Assembly (NCBI GenBank): GCA_964580525.1
Contig: CAZOKN010000001.1
Span: 1-64,000, forward strand
DNA: 64,000 nucleotides
Direction: 5' to 3'
From: CAZOKN01 sp964580525
GTDB taxonomy: Bacteria > Pseudomonadota > Alphaproteobacteria > Rickettsiales > UBA6187
In this document: positions 26,589 through 35,988 of the stretch, in pieces
Numbering within the stretch: the first letter of the stretch is position 1
How the letters are laid out: each line of letters opens with the position of its first letter
The notes under the pieces: model-generated
Told to the model about the DNA's origin: nothing
Database searches by the model: none
The model's input: the letters and a program-made list of their open reading frames with translations, nothing else
Made by a program: the position numbers and the translations under genes

Positions 26589-26644
26589 AATGACCCCTAA
26601 TAATAGTTTAGTAACTTTATAGTTACAATATTGTCACTAATTTA

Positions 26645-26659
26645 TTAACTAATGGTTAA
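26645..26659. promoter_or_regulatory. Second CtrA-like motif upstream of mlaC
   Basis: TTAA (26645-26648), CTAATGG, TTAA (26656-26659), followed by A rather than C, about 57 bases upstream of the mlaC start. It is a less exact match than the ftsK site and may well be chance. Confidence 0.2.
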
Positions 26660-26756
26660 AAAATGAGGTTTTTAGGGTATTTGGTGCATATTGTTATACA
26701 CTAAAAATGGCTGTTTTGCAGAGGGTTTACTACTTTTGGTTTAAATGAATGTTTGT

Positions 26757-27356
26757 CTATTTAAAACATTTATTTATCAGTTGCTCAAAGGCATTTGCTC
26801 TATGGCTTATTTTTTGTTTTATATCGCTACTGAGCTCGCCAAAGGTTTTATCATAGCCTTTTGGTATAAATATAGGGTCATAGCCAAAGCCTTTGGTTCC
26901 TTTAGCCGGAAAGGCGAGTGTGCCGTGAATTTTGCCTACAAAGGATTCAATTTTTCCACTATCAGGCCAGTAAAGAGCCAGAGCGCAAACAAAATGTGCA
27001 TTTTTATTTTTGTTATTACCTAGTTCCTCTTGGATTCGTTTCATAGCAATATTAAAGTCCTTTTTGGGCCCGGCCCAACGGGCAGAATAAATGCCAGGAT
27101 TACCCTCTAAGCCATCAACGCATAGGCCAGAATCATCAGCTAAAGAAGGGAGTTTTGTGATGTCGCCATAATATTTAGCTTTTAATATGGCGTTTTCTTC
27201 AAATGTTTTTCCAGTTTCTTCTGGCTCCATTATTTTATCAAACTTCTCTGTCGAAACGACTTCAACATTATAATCACTGAGAAGCTGAGTTATTTCAACA
27301 ACTTTACCCTTGTTGCCACTTGCGATTAATAGGCGTGTTTGGGTGAATTTTGTCAT
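26757..27356 (-). CDS. rdgB: Non-canonical purine NTP pyrophosphatase (RdgB/HAM1)
   Basis: RdgB hydrolyses ITP, dITP and XTP to the monophosphates, keeping deaminated purines out of DNA and RNA. The 199-residue protein has LLIASGNKGKVVEI at the nucleotide-binding loop, SLADDSGLCVDGLEGNPGIYSARWAG (as SLADDSGLCVDGL and PGIYSARWAG) with catalytic Asp residues, and GFGYDPIFIPKG and SHRANAFEQL near the end. It lies upstream of mlaC on the same strand with a 168-base spacer containing no gene. Confidence 0.95.
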   Translation of the reverse strand: MTKFTQTRLLIASGNKGKVVEITQLLSDYNVEVVSTEKFDKIMEPEETGKTFEENAILKAKYYGDITKLPSLADDSGLCVDGLEGNPGIYSARWAGPKKDFNIAMKRIQEELGNNKNKNAHFVCALALYWPDSGKIESFVGKIHGTLAFPAKGTKGFGYDPIFIPKGYDKTFGELSSDIKQKISHRANAFEQLINKCFK

Positions 27357-27417
27357 CTTTTCTCTCTAAAATACATTATTTTTGATTAGATTAATCTTAA
27401 ATTATATCCTATCTTGC

Positions 27418-27443
27418 TTACACTTTACACTTACACTTTACAC
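27418..27443. repeat. Tandem 13-bp direct repeat
   Basis: TTACACTTTACAC occurs twice head to tail (27418-27430 and 27431-27443) in the spacer between rdgB and the AsmA-like gene. Each unit itself holds two ACTTTACAC-like pieces. It is perfect and lies 47 bases before the AsmA GTG start. Confidence 0.85.
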
Positions 27444-27489
27444 GAATATAATCAATCGTAATTAAAATTTAAGCATCCGGAGAATTTTT

Positions 27490-30170
27490 GTGCAAAGACT
27501 TATGATGTCTTTGGTTCTAGTGCTGTTATTGCTGGTTGCTGGTCTTACTGCCGCGCCACTTTTTATAAATCTAGAAGCTTATAAAACACAACTAATTACG
27601 ACAGTGAAAGCTTATACCGGCCTTGATGCTAAGGTTAACGGAACTATCAGTGTATTCTTTTTGCCAAACCCTGTGATTGAAGTTTCTGATGTTGTTGTGC
27701 CAAATCTTGAGGGTGCGAGTATAGCCAATGTTGTATCAGTCGATACCATAAAAATTACTTCTTCCTTTTCTGCTATTATGCATGGAAAGATTGATATCCA
27801 AAATATTCAGTTGATTCACCCTGTTTTTGAATTTGAAACGTTGAAAGATGGTCGAAGTAATGCGGATATATTAAAAGAATCTTTTATAAAGCGAGATGTT
27901 TCGACATCGCAAGATCTTCCTAAAAATATCATAATAAAAAATGGTACTTTGAACTACAATAGTGACCAGGGAAAAACTACGATAGACTATGTTTCGGCCG
28001 AAGTTTATGCCTCATCAGTGAATGGTCCTTTTTCCACAGAGGGAGACTTTTCCAGCGGCGATACTGTTGTTAAATTCGAAGGTGAAGTTGGGAAATTACA
28101 AGATGGGTCAAGTGCGAGCTTTGAGATTTCATCGGATGATTTCAATTTAAAAATGAAGGGTAATTATAAAAGCGGTGATGTTGGCTCAATAGAGGGAAAG
28201 GTTGAAGGAGAAATAGTAAAGCTTAGTGATTTTGCAAAAAATTTCTTTGATGCAGGCAGTTTTCTTTCTGGAATAAAATCGGAAGAAAATTTTAAAATAG
28301 CTGGCGATTTTGTTCTTTCGAAAGATATCGCTAGCTTCAAAAGTGTTGTTATAACATCAGATAGTATTCAAGGATCTTTTGATGCGGATGCTTTGTTTTC
28401 AGTAAAAGGTAATTCTACATTGCGCTGGGAAATCTCTTCTAATCTCAAAAAAATAGATGTTGATAATCTTATAAAAACTAAGGAAGAGCCAAAGCTTGAA
28501 GATGTAAAAGAAGGCGCAAAACCGGAAGTTAAAAAAGAAGATGCAAAAGCTAAACAAGAGGCGATTGATTACTATACTACGTCGCTTAAAGAAAAAGGTT
28601 TAGCTGATTTTAAATTCAATATTTCAGATACGCTATCGATGCTGTTTGATTTAAAAATCGATGAAATAAAATATAATAATCAGACTATTAATGATGTTGA
28701 TATCGGAACAGATATTTACAATGGCAATGCAATGATAAATTCATTTTCTGCCATTCTTCCAGGTCGTTCAAGATTGGATTTTCAAGGTAATGTTGAGCAT
28801 AATGGAACGCGTCCCTTGTTGCGAGGAAACTTGCAACTTTCCGGCAATAAATTACGTGATTTTGTTGTTTGGTGGTATCCTGATATGAATTTTATTCCAT
28901 CAGATGTTATGGGGGAATATAGCATTAATGCTGCTATAAGTATAACACCGCAGGTTATAGATATTTCGGAATTTTCATTTGTATTTGATAAGTCTGAAAT
29001 AAAAGGCCTTGTTTCTATACGTCCAAATACAACCATACCTTCTGTAAAATCTGATATAAAAATCGAAAGATTGAATTTTGATTATTATGATTTTACAAGG
29101 CAAATAGACAAGCAAATAAAAAAATTCTTGGCAAATGCAAAGGATGTTAAATTAGAAACTTCGTGGCTTAAATTATTTGGTAATAAGCTGACTCTTTCTA
29201 TTGAAGGAAAGGATATAACATATAACGCAAAAAATATAGACAGTGTTTATGGTTACATGGCCCTTAGTCAGGGAATAGTAGATTTACAGAGGATAATAGT
29301 AAATTCTGCGGAAAATAATTTTGATGGTCGTATATATGTTAATATAGCTGCTGAAAAGCCTTATATAAAAGCTGCGATAAAAGGTGATAGCCTGGATACA
29401 AAACTTTTCTTTCTTGATGACGAGGATATTCTTGAAAAAACAGCTGACAAAGAAAAAGTAGTTGCTGATGCCAAAACTGCTAATGATAAATGGATTTGGT
29501 CTGATCAGCCTTTTAATTTCTTTGGTATACACAGATTTAATGCAGATTTAGATATAAAATTTAGAAATTTGATCTATAAATCAATTCCATTTAATAATTT
29601 TTCTTTTGAAGGAAAATTAGAAAAGCAGGTATTTAATATAACTGATTTATCGTCTGATGTTCTAGGAGGAAAAGCTGTATTGAAAGGTAGTTTTGGTTTT
29701 ATTCCTGAGGCTCCTTCTTTTGGTCTTTCAATGGTGTCATCCAATCTTGATTTAAATCCTCTCGTAAATCTTTTTGTTAAAGATGATACCACAAGCGGTA
29801 AGTTATTCTTTAGTGGAACAGCAAAAACCTTTGGTGATACGCCTTCGAAATGGATGAAAGGACTAGAATTACAAGGTAAAATAGCAGGACGTGGGGTTTC
29901 TATGGATGGAATAGATGTTGAAAGCATAATTCTTAAATCACGTGGTTTGGTGTCGGTTATAGACATGAACGGTGTAGTAAAAAATGCTATGGCTGGTGGC
30001 ATAACAAAATTTTCTGGAATAGATGGGACTGTCAATGTTTCCAAGTCTTTATTGCAAACTCGCGATATAAAACTTACAACGCAAAATTCTAGGGGAGTTT
30101 TTGCTNNNNNNNNNNACTCGATACTGTCGATCTTGAAAAATATATTACTGATAAAGGTAAGGGCCGGTAG
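27490..30170 (+). CDS. AsmA family outer-membrane biogenesis protein (interrupted by an assembly gap)
   Basis: AsmA-like proteins span the periplasm as long hydrophobic-groove proteins and are linked to lipid transport to the outer membrane. The start is GTG 27490, supported by a GGAG Shine-Dalgarno 7 bases upstream. An N-terminal membrane helix (LVLVLLLLVAGLTAAPLFI) is followed by the AsmA domain (YTGLDAKVNGTISVFFLPNPVIEVSDV, here YTGLDAKVNG and LPNPVIEVSDVVV) and the long beta-rich repeats typical of the family. The N run at 30106-30115 interrupts it. The in-frame end after the gap is most likely LDTVDLEKYITDKGKGR and TAG at 30168-30170, 6 bases from the convergent mfd stop. The unknown gap length hides part of the C-terminus. 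Confidence 0.83.
30106..30115. other. Assembly gap (10 N)
   Basis: Ten undetermined bases lie near the 3' end of the AsmA-like gene. The sequence after the gap makes sense as an AsmA tail only in a different frame, so the true gap length is not ten or the gap removed coding sequence. Confidence 0.98.
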
Positions 30171-30176
30171 GCTTTT

Positions 30177-33100
30177 TCAAGCACTCAACTTTAAAATTTT
30201 ATCCAATGAACCTCTGGTTCCTTTGATTCTTTCTTCAGAAGTTTTCCACTCGCTGAGTAAAACAAGTTTGTGATCGCCACGGATTTTTGTGGTGATAGGA
30301 TTTTTGGCGATGAAGCTTATTAGAGCTTCTGGATTGTGGAATTTGTTATTGTGGAAAGTTATCACCACACCCTTTGGTCCAGCATCAATTTTAGCAATAC
30401 CAGCTTGGATGCACTGTTGTTTAATCTTAATAATTTCTAGAAAATTATTTACTTCTTCCGGCAAATTACCAAATCTATCGATCATTTCTACTGCTATAGC
30501 TTCCAGTTCTTCATTTGTTTTTAGCTTTGCAATACGGCTATACATGCCAAGGCGCAAATCTAAATCAGAAATATAAGTATCTGGAATAAGCACTGGAATT
30601 CCAAGGTTAATTTGTGGGCTGAAGCTTTCAATTTCGTCTTCGTTATCATTCTTGGCAATTTTGGTATTTTCAATTGCTTCGCGCAGCATCTCTTGGTAAA
30701 GCTCGATACCAACTTCACGTATCTGACCTGATTGTTCTTCGCCCAATAAATTACCAAAACCACGAATGTCCATATCATGACTGGCAATGCTGAAACCTGC
30801 ACCTAGTGCATCAATATTTTGAATTACATCTAAACGCTTTAGGGCGTCTTTGCTCGGAACTTTTTTAGGTGGCAAAGTGAAATAAGCATAAGCTCTTACT
30901 TTACTTCTGCCAACTCGTCCCCGCATTTGATAAAGCTGTGCAAGACCAAACATATCTGACTTGTGAATAATTATTGTGTTGGCAGTTGGTAGGTCGATGC
31001 CAGAGCCTATAATATTTGTTGATAACAATACGTCATATTTACCATCGTAAAAATCATTCATGGTTTTATCGAGATCGGTTGGTGACATCTGTCCATGTGC
31101 GCGTGTTAACTTTACTTCTGGCACTAATTTGTGGAGTTTTTCAGAAACTTCATCAAGATCTTTTATTCTTGGAACAACAAAAAATGTGCTGCCCCCACGA
31201 TAATGTTCGCGCAGAATTGCATTTCTAATAACCACCGGGTCAAACGGTAATGTGAAGCTACGAATTGCAAGCCTATCTACAGGAGGCGTGGCAATTATGC
31301 TTAGGTCTTTAATACCGGAAAGTGACATTTGCAATGTGCGTGGAATTGGTGTGGCCGATAGCGATAATATATGTACATCGGAACGTAGTTGTTTGAAGCG
31401 TTCTTTTTGTTTCACTCCAAATTGTTGTTCTTCGTCAATTATTACTAGGCCGAGATTTTTAAATTTTATACTTTGTGAAATAAGTGTGTGCGTTCCCACT
31501 ACTATATCGACTTTGCCATCAGCCAAACCGCGCTTAGTTTCATTGGCAGATTTTTGTGGTGTTAAGCGGGACAAGTCACGCACTTCAAATGGGAAGCCGG
31601 CAAAACGTTCTTTAAAAGTTTTATAATGCTGGCGGCAGAGCAGGGTGGTTGGCGAAATAATTGCAACTTGTTTATGTTCATTATTACTAGCTGCAATAAA
31701 TGCTGCTCTAAGCGCAACTTCTGTTTTACCAAAGCCAACATCGCCGCAGATAAGTCTGTCCATTGGTCGGCCTGATGCTAAATCTTTTTGTACATCATCA
31801 ATGCAACGCAGTTGATCTTCAGTTTCAGCATAAGGAAAGCGCGCACAAAATTCTTCGTACAATCCAGGCATTGGATTTAAATCTGGTGCTGTACGTAATT
31901 GACGCTCGGCAGCTATTTTCAGTAGTTCATCCGCAATCATTTTAATGCGCTTTTTCATTTTGGATTTGCGCTGCTGCCATGCAACGCCACCGAGTTTATC
32001 CAAAACTACATTTTCATCATCAGAGCCATAACGCGCTAAGCTATCAATATTTTCTACAGGCACATATAATTTATCGCCGCCGTGATAAACTACGCGTAGA
32101 CAATCATGATTCTCGCCGGATACCGTGATTGTCTCAAGTTTTTCAAAACGACCAATACCATGTTCTTTATGAACAACAACTTCGCCTTCAGATAGGCTTG
32201 CAGCTTCTAATATATAACGCTCAGAACGCTTACGGGAAGTTTTGCGTCCACCTAAACGTTCGCCAAGTAAATCTTGCTCACTAATAATATTAAATTCTGG
32301 AGAGGAAAAACCTTTTTCCAATTCTAATATCATTAATCCAACGGTTTTGCCTTTTACTTTTGTTGCATCATTCCAGTTATAAACGATAACAACATGAAAT
32401 TCATGTTCACTAAGCATGTTGCGCATACGCACAAGTGAGCCTTCGGTAAAGCATGCTATTATATTGTGAGATGCTTTGGATTGTTCTTTAAATTCTTTCA
32501 TTGCTTCAAAAGAATTTTTTTGACTGGTTTTGGCCATTGCAGAAAAATCAGTCATTTGTTTGTAAGGCAGTTCTATATTAGTTGAAGTTGAATCAACTTT
32601 GAACGGCTCAATATTAATCACTTTATGATGTAAAATTGCATCCTGCCACATTGCATCATCAAGATAAAGCATGTCAGATGCAATTGGTCTATAGCCACCA
32701 CTTTCATTTTTATGAGTTTCATTTGCAGTTTTTCTAGCATCATAATAATCGCGGATAATTTCTAATCGTTCTTGATGAGCTTCATCGGCAAGATGGTCGA
32801 GCGTTATTATCGCTTCTGGCATATAATCAAAAATGGTTTCCATTTTTTCATAAAATAGTGGTAGCCAATGCTCCATACCCGCATAATGTCTGCCTTCAGA
32901 AATGGAGTCATATAATGGATCATCGCCTGCTATATTGCCGAACATGCTGCGATAATTATCGCGGAAGCGAGAAATGGTTTCATCATCTAAAATAACTTCC
33001 GATGCTGGCATAAGCTTTATGCTTTGTCTTTTTTCGCCGCTGATTTGTGTGAGCGGATCAAAATTTCTTATGCTCTCTAAAACTTCGCCAAAAAAATCAA

Positions 33101-33644
33101 GGCGCAATCCCTGATTCATTCCGCTAGGGAAAATATCAATTATGCTGCCGCGGACAGAAAATTCTCCGGCTTCATTGGCAGTAGCCGAACGTACATAACC
33201 GCTACGCACCAGATGCGCGATTAAATCGTCGCGGTTTAATTTATCGCCAGGTTTAGCAAAAAATGACATGCTTGCCAGTAATTTTCCTGGAGGTATACGC
33301 TGTAATATCGAATTTACAGTGGTGATAACAATCACACCTGATTTCAGTGGGAGATTTATCAATTCACATAAAGATTCCGCTCGCTGATTTGCTACATGAA
33401 TTGACGGTGATATACGGTCATAAGGTAAACAATCCCAGGCCGGGATGCAAATAACACGGCTTTGTGGCGAAAAAAATTTAATTGATGATGCGATGGATTG
33501 CATACGTTTATCATCGCGTGCAATATGCAATATACCACCGCTGGCATCGCGCGATAAACGTGCAAGTTCAATGGCATCCGCCCCTTCAGGCAGGGAGGAT
33601 AAGATAGTATGTTTTGAGAGTGTTTTTGCGTTTAAATAAGTCAT
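30177..33644 (-). CDS. mfd: Transcription-repair coupling factor Mfd
   Basis: Mfd removes RNA polymerase stalled at DNA lesions and recruits UvrA. The 1155-residue protein has the full family order. The UvrB-like N-terminal part holds VICIPAWDCLPYDRISP and SVRGSIIDIFPSG. The RNA polymerase-interacting region has GEVVVHKEHGIGRFEKLE and KLYVPVENIDSLARYG. The RecG-like helicase has Walker A GDVGFGKTEVALRAAF, the DEEQQFG box and GRVGRSKVRAYAYF. The TRCF domain (LDLRLGMYSRIAKLKTNEEL) ends it. It is convergent with the AsmA-like gene and spaced 121 bases from the divergent 33766 gene. Confidence 0.97.
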   Translation of the reverse strand: MTYLNAKTLSKHTILSSLPEGADAIELARLSRDASGGILHIARDDKRMQSIASSIKFFSPQSRVICIPAWDCLPYDRISPSIHVANQRAESLCELINLPLKSGVIVITTVNSILQRIPPGKLLASMSFFAKPGDKLNRDDLIAHLVRSGYVRSATANEAGEFSVRGSIIDIFPSGMNQGLRLDFFGEVLESIRNFDPLTQISGEKRQSIKLMPASEVILDDETISRFRDNYRSMFGNIAGDDPLYDSISEGRHYAGMEHWLPLFYEKMETIFDYMPEAIITLDHLADEAHQERLEIIRDYYDARKTANETHKNESGGYRPIASDMLYLDDAMWQDAILHHKVINIEPFKVDSTSTNIELPYKQMTDFSAMAKTSQKNSFEAMKEFKEQSKASHNIIACFTEGSLVRMRNMLSEHEFHVVIVYNWNDATKVKGKTVGLMILELEKGFSSPEFNIISEQDLLGERLGGRKTSRKRSERYILEAASLSEGEVVVHKEHGIGRFEKLETITVSGENHDCLRVVYHGGDKLYVPVENIDSLARYGSDDENVVLDKLGGVAWQQRKSKMKKRIKMIADELLKIAAERQLRTAPDLNPMPGLYEEFCARFPYAETEDQLRCIDDVQKDLASGRPMDRLICGDVGFGKTEVALRAAFIAASNNEHKQVAIISPTTLLCRQHYKTFKERFAGFPFEVRDLSRLTPQKSANETKRGLADGKVDIVVGTHTLISQSIKFKNLGLVIIDEEQQFGVKQKERFKQLRSDVHILSLSATPIPRTLQMSLSGIKDLSIIATPPVDRLAIRSFTLPFDPVVIRNAILREHYRGGSTFFVVPRIKDLDEVSEKLHKLVPEVKLTRAHGQMSPTDLDKTMNDFYDGKYDVLLSTNIIGSGIDLPTANTIIIHKSDMFGLAQLYQMRGRVGRSKVRAYAYFTLPPKKVPSKDALKRLDVIQNIDALGAGFSIASHDMDIRGFGNLLGEEQSGQIREVGIELYQEMLREAIENTKIAKNDNEDEIESFSPQINLGIPVLIPDTYISDLDLRLGMYSRIAKLKTNEELEAIAVEMIDRFGNLPEEVNNFLEIIKIKQQCIQAGIAKIDAGPKGVVITFHNNKFHNPEALISFIAKNPITTKIRGDHKLVLLSEWKTSEERIKGTRGSLDKILKLSA

Positions 33645-33765
33645 TTACTGCCTTATACACCCGCAAGCCAGGCATTCCAATAGATTTTTGGATATTGTAA
33701 AAAAAATGTAATATAACTATGTTATACAAATTAAAAAATTAACTAGTTTAGTCTAAGGGAATATT

Positions 33766-34824
33766 ATGCAAGAAAAAGACCAGTTTATACTTAATGGATG
33801 GGGAATTTCGCAAAAGTGGAAAGAGCTGTTTTTATACTCATTAAAAACTATTGTTAGTAAGGAGGGAATCATTACCAAGAAAGAGACTCCTTTTGAAAAA
33901 TCGGGCTTTCAGCAGTATGTTTTTAATGAGGTTATGAAGTCTTTTACTCAAGAGCAAATTTTAGAAAAAATAGAAACAACTTATCAAAAATTAGCTGACA
34001 AAATTACATCGAATGCAGGACTTACTCAGAATGAGTTAGATAATGCTATAGTGCTCAAAGCAATATATAAATATGGCGTAAAAGTAGCGAAATTAAATAT
34101 AACAAAAGACTTTGATAAATTTAATGAATTGGATAATTTACTATTACAAACAGCTTATAATAACAAACAAGGTCCAAAGGAATCTTATAGTGATGTATTA
34201 AGGGGATACGCATCTCCTAAAAAAGAAGATAAATTTCCTTTATTGGAAGAAATAACAGAAGAGGAAGAAGATAATAAAGCTTCAGCAGTTAAGGCGGCTC
34301 AAGAAATTGGAAGGTCTTTGTCGAGAAAGGAAATTGAAGAAAAAGAATCACCTAAAACTCAAGCAAATGAAACAACTTCAGAAGTTGAAGTAAAAATTCT
34401 ATCCAAAATTCAGGAAATGAAAATAGAGAATTTTTTATCTACCTCTAGTGGCTCTAGACCTTCAGGGTTGGTTGTACGCGGAAGAGCAGCACAGCTAGCA
34501 CGAAAAAATAATTCTGAGGGAAAGTTGCCAATTCCTAATATAGCTGCAGAAGTGGAAGGAAAAAAATCTGAAGAAAAAACACAAGAGCGGAGCACTACGC
34601 CTGAACCTGTACCATTTAGTGAGACTTTTAGAACAATAAAAACTGTTCCTTTGCCAAAGCCTAAACAACCAGTTGCTCCTAAAGCAGATTCTGGGTCTAC
34701 AAAACCATATCCTTTGATGCGCCGTGGTGGTTATATTGAAGTTTTAAAAAGGGAAGCGAGAACTCCAAGTCCGCCGGACAGAACCAACAGTCCTGCTAAC
34801 ATTAAAAGTTCGCGTCCATTATAA
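33766..34824 (+). CDS. Hypothetical protein with a disordered C-terminal half
   Basis: This 352-residue protein has no family I recognise. Residues 1-130 look folded and helical (NGWGISQKWKELFLYSLK, then FQQYVFNEVMKSF). Residues 150-352 are low-complexity, rich in Glu, Lys, Ser and Pro, with proline motifs (PLPKPKQPVAPK, RTPSPPDRTNSP). There is no signal peptide. The gene is monocistronic with its own strong terminator. In a genome with a rickettsial T4SS, this layout makes it a candidate effector, but this is inference only. An ordinary intracellular regulator is also possible. Confidence 0.55.
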   Translation: MQEKDQFILNGWGISQKWKELFLYSLKTIVSKEGIITKKETPFEKSGFQQYVFNEVMKSFTQEQILEKIETTYQKLADKITSNAGLTQNELDNAIVLKAIYKYGVKVAKLNITKDFDKFNELDNLLLQTAYNNKQGPKESYSDVLRGYASPKKEDKFPLLEEITEEEEDNKASAVKAAQEIGRSLSRKEIEEKESPKTQANETTSEVEVKILSKIQEMKIENFLSTSSGSRPSGLVVRGRAAQLARKNNSEGKLPIPNIAAEVEGKKSEEKTQERSTTPEPVPFSETFRTIKTVPLPKPKQPVAPKADSGSTKPYPLMRRGGYIEVLKREARTPSPPDRTNSPANIKSSRPL

Positions 34825-34830
34825 AAATAA

Positions 34831-34866
34831 AAAGGTTTGCAGGTAAAAATTTGCAAACCTTTTTTG
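34831..34866 (+). terminator. Rho-independent terminator of the 33766 gene
   Basis: AAAGGTTTGCA (34831-34841) pairs perfectly with TGCAAACCTTT (34852-34862) around a 10-base loop, and the T run continues to 34865. It starts 6 bases after the stop codon. Confidence 0.9.
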
Positions 34867-34940
34867 TTTTCAACTGAAGATTACTTGCGATTGAGTTTTT
34901 TTAAGGAGTGATTTTAGAAATTTTACTGATCAAAAATCAA

Positions 34941-35195
34941 TTACTTAGAAAAATCAAATTTTAGTAAAAGATCAGTAATTCTGTTTTGATATTTTTCAGG
35001 AAAATTTTTGCTCACAACCCAATTATAAATTTCCCAATCATCTTCGTTTAATAACTGTTCAAAAATTTTTAATTCTTCATCAGAAAAATTTTCTAAATTT
35101 TCTTTTGCAAAATTTCCTAAAATTGCATCAGTCTCTTTGCAGCCACGATGTGAGCTTTGATATAATAAGCGTCTTATTGTATTGTCTCTGGTCAT
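34941..35195 (-). CDS. sdhE: FAD assembly factor SdhE (succinate dehydrogenase assembly)
   Basis: SdhE helps attach FAD covalently to the flavoprotein subunit of succinate dehydrogenase. This 84-residue protein shows the family pattern: IRRLLYQSSHRGCKETD with the conserved RG motif, a middle helix (LEQ-like KIFEQLLNEDD) and the final WVV/W-type helix. Length matches. In many alphaproteobacteria sdhE sits near mfd and recG; here one unknown gene lies between it and mfd, and recG is absent. Confidence 0.85.
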   Translation of the reverse strand: MTRDNTIRRLLYQSSHRGCKETDAILGNFAKENLENFSDEELKIFEQLLNEDDWEIYNWVVSKNFPEKYQNRITDLLLKFDFSK

Positions 35196-35517
35196 TGATT
35201 TTCCTGAGTTTTTAGCATGTTAGCTTATCGCTATTATAGTATATTAGTTGCTAAACTAATATGCTAATGTGCCAATTAGCTGATATGCTTTTTTGTGACT
35301 AAAAAATTTAATGAAAAAAATATTTTTTTTCGTTCAACAAGGCATATCTTAGGATAACAGGGTGTCAATAAATTTCTTCCAAAAAAAATAAAAAAAATAG
35401 GTTTACTAGTTCCAACTTTTTGTGCATTTATAAATCTAAGAGAGATACACATCGAATCAGTTAGATTCAAATAATCAAAGTTTGAAAAACATTGAAACGC
35501 ATAGGTTTTAGGGTACT
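35196..35517. other. 322-base spacer with two adjacent palindromes
   Basis: The spacer lies between sdhE and the rhodanese gene. It is A/T-rich with A and T runs, and holds the palindrome pair described separately at 35241-35280. A 64-codon minus-strand frame exists here (35276-35470) but has low-complexity, T-rich composition and no recognisable domain, so I do not call it. The rhodanese promoter should lie near its right end. Confidence 0.5.
35241..35280. repeat. Two adjacent hairpin-forming palindromes
   Basis: ATATTAGTT-GCTA-AACTAATAT (35241-35262) is a perfect 9-bp stem with a 4-base loop. GCTAAT-GTGCCA-ATTAGC (35263-35280) is a perfect 6-bp stem with a 6-base loop, and follows without a gap. 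The right part (AATATGCTAATGTGCC) recurs at 45994-46006 region in inverted form with one mismatch, suggesting a dispersed small repeat. Confidence 0.7.
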
Positions 35518-35985
35518 ATGGGAAACCATAACTTTTACACAAATGGTGGTGAACCACAGGTTGAAAAACCATATGCTGGAGATATAAGTCCGGCGCAGGC
35601 TTGGGAGATACTTGCACAAGAAAAAAATTCTATTCTTGTGGATGTTAGAACTCCAGGCGAATGGTCTTTTATTGGTTACCCTGATTTGTCATCCTTATCA
35701 AAAAATGTGCATTTTATTTCCTGGAGATTATCTCCGAACATGGAAATTAATGAGGATTTTGTTTTACAAGTTTTGAAAGAAGTAAAACTGGATAAAAATG
35801 ATAAAGTTTTGTTGTTATGCCGTTCTGGCGGTCGTTCAAGAGATGCGGCAATTGCCATGACATCTATGGGCTTTAAACAATGCTATAATATCGAAGGGGG
35901 TTTTGAAGGTGAAATAAATGAAACAGGCCATCGTGGCGCAAAAAACGGATGGAAAGCGTGCAATCTTCCTTGGGAACAAAGGTAA
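35518..35985 (+). CDS. Rhodanese-like sulfurtransferase
   Basis: This 155-residue single-domain protein has the rhodanese fold: ILVDVRTPGEWSFIGYP (with the DVR motif), and the active-site loop LLLCRSGGRSRDAA with the catalytic Cys. The C-terminal stretch YNIEGGFEGE followed by GWKACNLPWEQ is typical of the alphaproteobacterial family. Rhodaneses transfer sulfane sulfur; the acceptor here is unknown. The dnaA start is 4 bases after its stop, so the two are probably cotranscribed. Confidence 0.9.
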   Translation: MGNHNFYTNGGEPQVEKPYAGDISPAQAWEILAQEKNSILVDVRTPGEWSFIGYPDLSSLSKNVHFISWRLSPNMEINEDFVLQVLKEVKLDKNDKVLLLCRSGGRSRDAAIAMTSMGFKQCYNIEGGFEGEINETGHRGAKNGWKACNLPWEQR

Positions 35986-35988
35986 TTT

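Noticed and set aside
30116..30273. AsmA reading frame continuing past the gap to 30273
   Set aside because: That frame runs antisense into mfd. The other frame gives a sensible tail ending with TAG at 30170.
35276..35470. 64-codon minus-strand frame in the sdhE-rhodanese spacer
   Set aside because: T-rich, low-complexity translation without a domain or ribosome site; overlaps palindromic DNA.
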